A stretch of DNA of 64,000 nt from Beroe forskalii (taxonomy: Eukaryota > Ctenophora > Nuda > Beroida > Beroidae). How positions within the stretch are numbered: the stretch's first letter is position 1; every line of letters begins with the position of its first letter. Below, piece by piece: positions 47,176 through 57,900 of the stretch. The translations under genes were made by a program, and so were the position numbers. The DNA lies in assembly GCA_011033025.1 (NCBI GenBank), contig WFMF01000406.1, positions 62,001 through 126,000 on the forward strand. Reading direction: 5' to 3'. The notes beneath the pieces are model-generated. The model saw nothing but the letters and a program-made list of their open reading frames with translations. It did not search any database and was not told where the DNA came from.

Positions 47176-48647
47176 GAAACTCCCCCCAATAGTGATTAGA
47201 GTTGATAGGTTTCTGTCGAAAACTTTTTACCGAACTCGAAAATTTCATTGAGAACGTAAATTATGAATTAAAACAGTTGAAACGTTTCCAAATGACACGA
47301 TAACGAAATGGCAGATGCTTCGTTAAAATGCACGTGCAGTTAAGCGCGCGCTACAACATGTAGCCATAGCAACGCGCGCAACTTGTGAATTTAACCTAGA
47401 ACTCGATCTTCTTTTTAGGGTGGATTTTTCGGACTTTCGACGTTATTTACGAAAAATCTAAAGCCTCAATCCTATTTTTGGCCATGCTATCTTTTAAGTT
47501 TAGGCATTTTCTACCGCCTTGCAAAAAATCGCGGCTTTTTAGCTCCTTTTGTGTCAGTTATTCAAGAACAAACGTAGAAGTGCCTCTTTCCTTTATATTA
47601 AAGACTAGAAGGCCCGTTGGGCCTTCTGGGTCACAGGACACCCGACCCTTTCAATGCTGGCTACAGGGCACCACCATGCCAGCATATAATTGCCCTAGTC
47701 AGGACCCTGGTTTCTTAGACTTGAAAAGTTGAAAAAATGGACATCAAAGTACGCAGTATTTTCAAAATTCATGAGCCACAAGTTTCATAAATAATAATAT
47801 TGAATTATGAAAATTAATGACAAAAACAATTGAAACGTATGAAATTGGAATAAAATGAACAATTGCGGTTTTTTTAAGTTTGGAAGTGTCAATGTGATAT
47901 CTTACACTAAGTTAGTCATTGATGCAATTTTTTGTTACTGGGGTGGGGGTGCAACGTAAAAGTACGAAATATTCACATAAGGGCTTTGAAAATAAATGAA
48001 AATATAGACCAAATTTTACGATTGCATATTAACCTCGAACAAACAGCTGTTAAATAAGAAGAACTCAAAAATAATGTTTTTTAATCTTAAGTTCATATTA
48101 GGAAAATAGATGGGCAACAAATTCGAATCCGAGCTCATTAAAATCAAAATTGTTTGCAGTAAATAATTGAATTCCTCATTCCGTCGAATTCTCGCAGCAA
48201 ACCATCGAATTGTTTTCTTGAAAGAATTACCGCTAATTTTCATAATGGAACAACTCTTACCATTTCTCCTACGACGGTGATAAGTTAGTCTTCGGTCAAA
48301 AACTTTTAACCGAACTCGAAAATTCTATTGGGAACGTATAAATTATGAATTTCAACAGTGGAAACGTTTCCAAAATATAAAACAACGAAATATCAGATTC
48401 TTCATTGAAAATGCACGTGCAGTTTTGCGCGCTAGCCCATGTATCCGCAGCAACGCGCTCAACTGGTGAATCAAATCTAAAACTCGATCATGTTTTTCGC
48501 GACCCTTTTTCCAACTTTGAGCGTTAACCACAAAAAAAAATCTAAAGCCTTTATTCAAAAAAAGAAGAATGTAGCAATACGAAGACACCTTTTTTCTACC
48601 ACCCTGCAAAAAATTGCGGTTTTTCAACTCCTAGTTTGTCAGATTTT

Positions 48648-50030
48648 CTGAATCACTCCACCCTCACAGAACCACTCCCTCACCAAGACCTACGTTTAAC
48701 TACGCAACAACTATCTAACCTACGAATTCCTACTTTTAACAACTATCAAAATATTCCTCTCAAAACTATCCCTATTTAGCTATTTCTATGCCAAAACAAA
48801 TACTCCTACTGAAAATATTCCTAAAAGACTTGACTACTTGACTATCTGGCACCCACACACTCTACCCATAACTATCTAGATGAAACGAGAGGGAAACAAC
48901 ACGAGGGTGACTTTTTAAAACAAGAATTGCGCCTGCCGGCACATTTCTTGTGCCCGTTGTTCCCGTATGCAGGCGCTTAATTTCCTGTTCCTTCCCCGGG
49001 GCTGGTATTAAAGCACGCCTTCATTAAAACACGCCGTCGAACATTGTCCGTCTCGCTTACTGACAGGATGAGTTGACAATAAAACGCTTTGTGTCACATC
49101 GCAATAAAATAACATTATTGACATTTTATAAATATTCCATTCGTAAGTATAAACGGGAAACAATAATTGCGCTCGTTTTCTGTAACCTCGGCGAGCGCTT
49201 TAATTTCGTGAGCCATGATAAAGGTCGTACGTGATCACAAGTCGCACGTGCATTTTACTGCGCGCGCAAATTAATTCATGAACACCTGCCATGTTCTGTT
49301 TGCGCGCGTACGCATTCATTCTTGGTTGTTTCCTTTTGAGTTTTGTGCGACGTCTCGTTGCCACATCAAGCGTTCTTATGTGCATTATCAAGCGTTTCCG
49401 TTGACAAAATCATAATTATATCATATGAAATCACACTATTTCTGTCATGACAAGTTTCTGCAGTTTGATGCTATGTTGTTCAGATACCACAGTCAGAGGC
49501 CAGAGCTCACTTGATCGAGGATTGCTCTTGGCGACTATTGATATTAACCCAAACGCAATGTTCTTCCTGGGCGTCGAAATTTGTGATTTTATGATCAACT
49601 GTGCAAACTTGAATGTAAAAAGAAGGATTAATAGCTAAGATTGAAGATTTATGTTTCGTAAATTCATGAGATACCGGGACAAATTTTCATCTCTGATCTC
49701 TTACTTTCCTCAGCGAAATTGCTAAGGTCAGTCATCATTGATCGAACTCTCTTGCTCATTGTCAATTATTGTCTCCTGCTTAAAGAAAAAAAAAATTTGA
49801 TTGAATCCCAATCATAGAATCATTTAGTAACAAAATCTGATGGAGAATTCCAAGAAAATTGAAAGACATTCATGCACCTCTTATCAATGAAAAGTTTGAT
49901 GAAATTGAAGATTGACGATGATTTTAAAAAAGAATCAATTTCCAAGTTTCAACATTAGGATGAACAGAGCAGTGAACCCGAATAACTTTAAGATAGCTGC
50001 AGTGCACACTAAACAGGATGCCACTTCACC
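48648..50030. repeat. Outer inverted repeat, right arm (~1.38 kb)
   Basis: Reverse complement of 26013-27395 with few differences, such as CGAGACGTCGC with a short extra stretch on the left only. It ends at CCACTTCACC, where a separate inverted-repeat element begins. Confidence 0.9.
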
Positions 50031-50035
50031 AAGCT

Positions 50036-51295
50036 ATATTAGACACCCCCCCAGAGGCTCCCTTTGATTTCAAATTGCCACAGTTGCACAGTTCTGCCAC
50101 CGGTTGTGCAAGATTTTCACCGGTCTAGCCAGCTGCACCCAGAAATCATAATGTCAGGTGGATGTCACGTGACTGATTACTCTAGATACCTAAACTGTAT
50201 AAATTGTACTTTTGAACGTCCACAAACCATGATATAGCTGATGTACCTATATTCGTTATTATCAATTACTTTATTACTTTATTGTGACACCAGTACACTA
50301 GACTACGAGTGTGTGACACCAGTACACTAAACTACGAGTGTGTGACACCAGTACACTAGACTACGAGTGTGTGACACCAGTACACTTGACTACGAGTGTG
50401 TGACACCAGTACACTACACTACAACTGTAGTTGGTGCTTATCCAATATACTTTGTAGACGGTAGACCGTCAACAGATTTGGGCTCTATATTGAAATTCAC
50501 AAAAATTTTGCTGTACTGTACTTATGCGGAATTAAGAAACCGATTAAGAAACTTTTAGGCTCAAAATCGTGAAAAATAAGAAACTTTTAGCCTAGGATTT
50601 CAATAAGTTTCTTATAAACAAAACTGAGTGTAGATAATAATGATTCAAGGAACGTCTATATCATCATGATTTTTCATGGTACAAAAGTACAAATACAATT
50701 TAAGTTATTACCTACCTATTCTAAAATCATGAATTAGTTTCTTTGTTTAATCTCCGCCCCAAGAGTACTTAGGTAGGTACTTCACTTCATAACTTACGTC
50801 TTACATACTTGCTAAGTCCAACACTCACACAACTATACACTGACCACTGTGTACCGAAGGGTGTACGTTGATGCCTGTGTGCAGCGCAATGTCTGTTACC
50901 CAATGTAATTCAATCATTGTGTGTGTATGTTGTGTAAACAGTTATCTAGGTATCTAGAGTAATGTGAAACTATATCATAGGTACATACATCAGGCTAGAA
51001 CGGTGAAAATCTTGCTCAGCCGGTGGTAGAACTGCGAAAATATTGAATCGCAGCTCAGTCACGTGACATCCACCTGACTTTATGATTTCTGGGTGCAGCT
51101 GGCTAGACCGGTGAAAATCTTGCACAGCCGGTGGTAGAACTGCAAAAATATTGAATCGCAGCTCAGTCACGTGACATCCACCTGACATAATGATTTCTGG
51201 GTGCAGCTGGCTAGACCGGTGAAAATCTTGCACAGCCGGTGGTAGAACTGCGAAAATAAAGAATCAAAGGGAGCCTTTGGGGGGGTGTCTTATAT
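50036..51295. mobile_element. ~1.26-kb inverted-repeat element
   Basis: Left end AGACACCCCCCCAGAGGCTC and right end GAGCCTTTGGGGGGGTGTCT are inverted copies. Inside the right part, a ~110-bp unit (GCTAGACCGGTGAAAATCTT ... CAGTCACGTGACATCCACC) is repeated three times, and one inverted copy sits near the left end at ~50100-50175. It has no coding capacity and lies just upstream of the coiled-coil gene. Confidence 0.7.
50283..50415 (+). repeat. 30-bp tandem repeat, about five units
   Basis: GTGTGACACCAGTACACTAG followed by ACTACGAGT, repeated head to tail with no spacers. It is a minisatellite, not a CRISPR array. Confidence 0.9.
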
Positions 51296-51919
51296 TGGCG
51301 CGAGTGAAGGAGCAGTTGAATGAATGAAAAAGTGACATACATGCATACGACATACCCAATTTGGTCGCGCGCAGCACCAGCACCTATTTCAGATTTAACA
51401 GTACGCATAAAGGTAGTATGTACACAACCCCCACAAAACACGATCTCTGCTCACCTTTTCTCAACGCCTTTTTGTAAAACAAAAACGCGATTGGGAACAG
51501 GAAAAATTTTGCGCGCGCCACTATACAGTGGTTTTAAACTTTTAAAGGGGATATATCGATAATTATCACACCCAAACTATAACCACAGTAGAGTGATTAA
51601 ATATGGCTTGTCTATGCTTGGGAAAATTTGGAATTTTCGCCAAAGAATATAAGCAGGATCATAAAAAATGTGTTTTCCATCCCCTGATGCATACATGCAT
51701 CCATCATAATAGCATCTACACCGATATGTCGAGAATTATGAAATTCAAACGAGTGGATTCATTGCATGGCAGCAGATAATCTAGCATAAATAATAAATCT
51801 TAGAAACCCCTAATTATTTGAGGTACATTCATGGAAACGCATCAATCCTTTTCGCATATTTCAAGAGTTTATCACTATGAAAAAGAGGCACCTTTGATAA
51901 CATGTATTTTATCTGTTAG

Positions 51920-54900
51920 GCGGACGGTCGGGCAGAGGCAGAGAGACAGCAACTGATGTCTGAGTTGGAAAACATTCGCAGCACTCTGCTCGGTGTGCAG
52001 TAAGTGGGCATTTTACCCTGGGGCATTTTACCCTGGGGCATTTTACCCTGGAGTTTCAGGGACCTGTGCATTTATTCTCTACAAAACTCTATATTGGTTA
52101 TGGGTGATTCTGCCAATCATTCGATCATTGGCAAACTAGAATAACGCCGGCAAGCCAAGAAGTGGAAGTGGAAATGGAAGTGGAAGATCAGCGCGGAAAA
52201 CAAGTGAAAGTGATTTCCGCCATGATCTTCCACTTCAACTTTTTTGCTTTTCGGCGTTCTTCAATGTTGTCTTCTTCTCAAGGGAAGAACTGAGAGAAGC
52301 AGAGGAAATCAATGACACTCACAACGCTGACATAGCAGAACTCAACAAAGCGATCCATGAGGCTGAAGTAGAGGGCGAAGAACTTGGTAAGTAGATCAAA
52401 CTATCAAAATATTCAAGACTCTTATAGTCATGTTCTCAAAAATATGTGATGCAGGATGCCTGTTGTGCAACGTAAATGTGTGTGACGTACTGGTGTCAGA
52501 GACACGTAGTTTGACGTACTGGTGTCAAGGATTCGTAGAATGGCATGATCCCACCAATTATTACAATTCCGCTATACTTCTTACTGGTTGAGCCTTGCCA
52601 ACAGTAACAACAGTGAAAATCAAAGAAAATCTTACACTATCTTTTCTTAGATTCTGAGATGAAAAGTGTAATCGAAGCTGAACGGCAATCTCAAAAGAGG
52701 GTTCGTTAATCACATCTCATTTCATATCTCATTTTTTGTATCTCATTTTGTATCTCATTTTCATATCTCATTTTGTATCTCATTTTCATCATTTTTCACC
52801 GATTTCATTATATTCAAAAACCTGCTGATCACTTTTTCACATATTTCTGATACACATATCTTGGATACACATATTTCCGATACACGGAATGTTGCCAATT
52901 GTGGTAAATAAAGTCACCAAGATGCCCGGCATCTTGGTCCTCCTGGGGAGGTACGGGAATCGTTCCCATCCACAGTAGCCCTAGCAACAGGGACCTTCCT
53001 GCGGGAGGTCCTGTGCTGGGGACTCTGTTTGGATCTCTCGTGGATCCATCCCCCGTTTAGTAGTAGGTAAATAAAGTAAGGGTATTTATCGCAAAACGGT
53101 CTTCTTGTTGGCAGGGTAACGATTCAAATTCGTATGTAAAGTTGAAAAAGCAATGGAAAAGTACGCTAATTTGATCTTTTTACGCCGCGCACACATGGTT
53201 TAAGTTGTTTAGATGTTGCGCGTTTGAATTCTGTGTTCTCTTCTTTCACAACCATCATGCAAATTAGTTGGCTAATTTACAATTCAATAATGCATCATTC
53301 TTCAGGTTGATGAAGCCAAGATAAGTCTTCTGGAGGTTGCAGAGAATATCAAGGCTAGACGCCGAGCTAATAAGAGACTCTCAGAACTTATGGCAGAAAA
53401 GGTTAGCTTTGAAACATCCTCGAAGCTACTTGATAGTTGATATCCAATGACCAATTTAGCTGCTTCTAAAGCTTCAATCACATTCAATTTTAAAACAAAT
53501 GAGCTTACATAGTTATATCAACTTTAACTGACCTAAAACATCTCTCAGCACACGTTTGTGGTAAGATATGTGTTCATATTGGTGTGAAATCGTGAAGTTT
53601 AAAATGTTGTAGAGTATATTTCAGTACCTATGTCGGTGATGTTATTTGAAGCACTCTTCAAAACTTCAAAGGGACTACCATCACATAACTCATACCTGTT
53701 TGTACCGCGCAGCCATTTTCAGTTTTAAAACTTCCAATACAAAGGTCCTTTTATCAACCCTGTGTCGCAATGATTTTAAAAATTACTCTACTTTAAGTCG
53801 TTATGCAGTTTAGATTATTCAAGGTTCGTGGTTCCCTTGCAAAACAGCTTCTCAGCTTGAGTGTAAAATGGCAAAAGGTTTTAGCAAAAATTCTTCTCTC
53901 CATTCCAGGTGAAACTGATGTGGTAACCACGTGGTTGTGGGTTAACCCTGCAAATGTTTTAGAAAACAGAGCTAGAAGAGCGTGACAGGAAGCAACAAAG
54001 AACGCTGAGGTTTGACAAGAGCATGCTGAGGGAAGCACTGCAGACTACCGTCAAAATGGAGAGGGAGATCATAGACTTCAAGAAGGAGCTTACCGTCAGG
54101 TTGGTTTACTGTTTAGTTTTAAGTGGCTCTTCTTTAATCGAGTTCTTGCGACCAAACTAAAGCATCGTTACATAATCAGGGTTAAGATATCTTGATGATA
54201 TGATTCATGATGTCAGGTAAGTAGATTCATGATGTTATAAAATCTGTAGAATAGTTATGCCTAGTTAGAACTGATGTTGGACAGGCTAAATTGTGTGCCG
54301 TTTCAGTTTATTTTCGTGTGTGCAACGATTATATTGACTAAATTATCAGCAAATTGAAGTTTTAATTTTCCATTTAACCCAACCCAACCTAAATCCAGAA
54401 AGGCGGCCGAGAGTGATAGCGAATCAGACAGGTATTGAAAGCAGAACTTGCCTGCTTTTGTCACACGATTGTCACCACATATCACACTTTACATATTATG
54501 CCATGTGCATGTAAGATTTACTCTCCCTGGGTTAATAAATGTACATACGATGATAGCTTAACTTGTGTAAACTGGAATACTTCGTTAACTATATTTAAAA
54601 TGTTTGAATACTGATCCGTAAACTAATTCCTTAGTCCTAACAACTACATTCCATATTATAACCTGAACATACCAGTTCAAGTGAGGACGAGACTACCGAG
54701 AGCAGTACAGAAAGGTACTATTAGAAGCACTATAAGCACCTAAACAGTCAATGGCCATGCTTATTTTCAGTAATTTATGAAATAATGGAGATAAGATGCA
54801 TGGAAGATTGTAGGTATAGATTTAAACATCATTTTGATAATCAAAATACAGCACGCAGTATATGTAGATACTATTCAGGTTGAATTGTAACCTTGAATTC

Positions 54901-57900
54901 TTTAATGGAAGAATCAGTGTTAATATGCAGTTATATTTTAAATGGCATTACAATCATTGAATAATCAAATGTAATTCAGCCCAACAAGCTATGAGGAGGA
55001 AGAAGAAGGTGATGGTTCTGAGAGGTATCCGTATTGAGCCTATAATAGAGTTAATTAAATATATTGCACATGCTCATAAAACAATGAAATACTTGCAAAA
55101 TTATCATCTCAAATAAGCGACAGATTTACCAGCGCCTTCCATTTATATGCATGTCAGTTTCATTGAGTGCTTTAAACACCTAAAGATATTCCTTTATCAG
55201 TGCACATTCTGAGAGAGAAGACGGCGTTAAGAGGTATAATGATAATGCCTGTTTTATGAAATTAAACTGGCTTATTTTTTTGCTCTGTTGGCCGTTATCG
55301 TAACTTACCATGAATAAGATTCAAATCAATCATTTACGCTTCCAATGCTTTTATCTGACAATCTGAATGCCTGAATGTCCTGTGGATTTTATTAATCCTA
55401 AGTAAGTTTGATAACCAAAAGTTGGTTTTATATTTGGTAAATAATCTGAAAACCTCCTCACCAGTCCAGAAGATGAAACGGAGGGTGGCACTATGAGGTA
55501 TATTGTACATTATTCTGTAGTTATTTCAGTGACTAGAACGATGAACCATGTTATTTAACTATTTAGTGATTTCTCATTCAAGTTCTTTTTTGAGTCGGTG
55601 TATTGCACAACGGGACTCGCTTCATTCGATTTAAGTTTATTCCGGTATTCATTGCTAAGGAACCTGAAAGAAACTTTTAATTCAGTCCAAGTGACGAGAC
55701 TAAAACTGGCAAAAAGAGGTACCGTTTCAACCTTCAAGCATGCCACATTTTAATGTTGCCCTATTAAGCTATTACCTTCGCACATAGCAAACCATTAAGA
55801 TACATAATATAATGTCGTAAATTTTAAATTTTGCAATGCATGATTTGATCAATATCATTCACGTTATATGTATTATTTCTTCAGTTTAAAATAACATTAT
55901 TTGATTATTAGTACCAGTAATTAAGTATAAGAATATTAGTACAACTGTCGAGTTATAACACAAATTTCTACATTTATCAGTCCGAGCGTTGAACTTGAGG
56001 CTGAAACTGGTAAAAAGAGGTATTGCTTGAAATTAAAAGTGAATTAGAATACGTAGTCGGTAGTTGTTCTAGATATAATACATAAACACCAGCATCGGTG
56101 CATGGTTTGATTCGTTTCATTCATGTTATTAGTACATTGGGATTAAGTGCATTTAAAGGGTTTCTTCGGTTTGCAATTACAGAATAATTTGTACAAAGTA
56201 ACAACCTAAGATTTAACATTCATCAGTCCGAACGTTGGGGTTGAAACTGGCAAAGAAAGGTACCTACATTGTTTTGCTAGGAAATGAATTAGAATAAGTC
56301 GTTGTTCTAGATATTTTAGATAAGCGTGAATTATTCAATCAGCAAGGCATGATTCGATTCATTATATTCATTTTATAAGGGCATTTGGATCTATTCAGTT
56401 TACAATTATAAAAATTAAACAAATAATGACGAAAGTTTTAATAACATTCATCAGTCCGATCGCTGAGGTTGAAAGTGGTAAAAAGAGGTAAATTTCTTGC
56501 TAGAAAATCAATTAGAATAGTATTAAATCAATAAGAATCAGTAACCAATTAGAATAGATGCTACTAGTGTACACTGTACTGGTTAAATTTACTAGATTTT
56601 CGAATCATCATAGATATTAAATGAATCATGAAAATTACGCATGTTATGATATGAATGTTGATGAGGCCCAAATAAAATGATTCCATTCAGAGCAAATAAT
56701 TTTGGCTCTATTCGAAATTGACAATCAACTCCGTAATGAATAAACGGATATATAAAGAAATAAAAAAAATAAAAAAATAACTTAGAATAACCCTCACCAG
56801 TCCCACCGTTTCGACCGAGCAGAATCAAAGTGAAGAAAAGAGGTACTGAGCTTCATCAATAATAGTAATTCCCCACAAATAATTTCAATCTACATAGGTA
56901 TGTGATCTATTGTATATGTATCGTGAATTCTATTGTAAATCAGGTCATTATCGTTATTTTGCACTATAGAAATTTAAGAAAAACATGTTCAGTCCAAAAG
57001 ATCAGTCGCAGAGTGACGAAAAAAGGTGAAATCAGTAGACTAGAAATGCATTGGTCGAAATCTATTAGTAGTTGAATGCCCTTAGTTGAATGACATTTAA
57101 TTTTAGTGGGATTTAGTCGTGAGAGTGCACAATTAGTGCACAGAGTTCGGTTTATAATCATCCTGTATCGCCAATCCCGGTCCCAAATCTCTGTAGCTTT
57201 GGCAGCGTGATGCTTCTGGAAATTGGTGCACGATATGATTCACTTTATCCACTTTATATCTGGGTTTACGAATTTATTAGGACTTTATAATATTTGAATT
57301 ACCCTCATCAGTCCGAGTGATAAGACTGAAGGCGATAAGGTGGACAGTGTTAAAAAGAGGTATTGTACTTTCAAAAGTGAATGAATGCAAGAATTTGTCT
57401 GTAATGGTGGTAATATCAAGAAGGTTGATGCTACAAACTTACAAACGTACAAAGTACGAATTTGCATGTTATTTTGCATCGAAAACACAGTGAATAGTGA
57501 TGCCACGAACTGTTGTTTCTGAAATGTTCATTCTCAATGCTATATCCATATTCATATGAAAACCATGTGCAGTGAAAACGAGCAGAAAGCAGCTGGAGGA
57601 AAGAGGTTAAGTAGACACATCTAGTCGAATATGTGAACATGCTTATATTGCTTACAGATGATGTATGTCTGAAATATTTATCCCACTCTGGAATTTCTAT
57701 TTTCATCGATAGCGGAAATGTCTTGCTCAGATCCGAGCATCGCAAATCATGTAAACAAGGTGGTATGTATCTTCATTTGATGCCCAAGTTCAGAAGATTC
57801 CTCCTATTTTATACTCCTCCAAAGCATGTATTGCAACTCTCATCCCAGCACGCATTTCACGTCTTGCATCGATACCTAGCATCGATACTTAGCATCGATA

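Larger units (their letters stand above)
46050..48640. repeat. Diverged direct duplication of ~0.8 kb
   Basis: 46080-46370 matches 47910-48165 (AATGCAATTTTTTGTTGCTG, ATGGGCAACAAATT), and 47190-47480 matches 48290-48540 (CCGAACTCGAAAAT, GAAACGTTTCCAAA, ATGCACGTGCAGTT). The copies are in the same orientation with many differences, so this is an older duplication. No gene seen. Confidence 0.7.

Noticed and set aside
26013..50030. Maverick/Polinton-type giant transposon
   Set aside because: Inverted ends are present, but there is no DNA polymerase B, integrase, ATPase or capsid-like frame and no 6-bp target duplication.
50283..50415. CRISPR-like regular repeats
   Set aside because: Units are directly adjacent with no spacers, and the context is eukaryotic, so it is a minisatellite.
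51603..51780. Possible first exon of the coiled-coil gene (ATG at ~51603)
   Set aside because: The peptide is not coiled-coil and hits a stop. No donor in a phase matching the exon at 51920 could be placed with confidence.
52905..53095. GC-rich intronic patch between two TAAATAAAGT phrases
   Set aside because: It may be a short retroposon, but there is no second copy in the window and no diagnostic promoter or tail.
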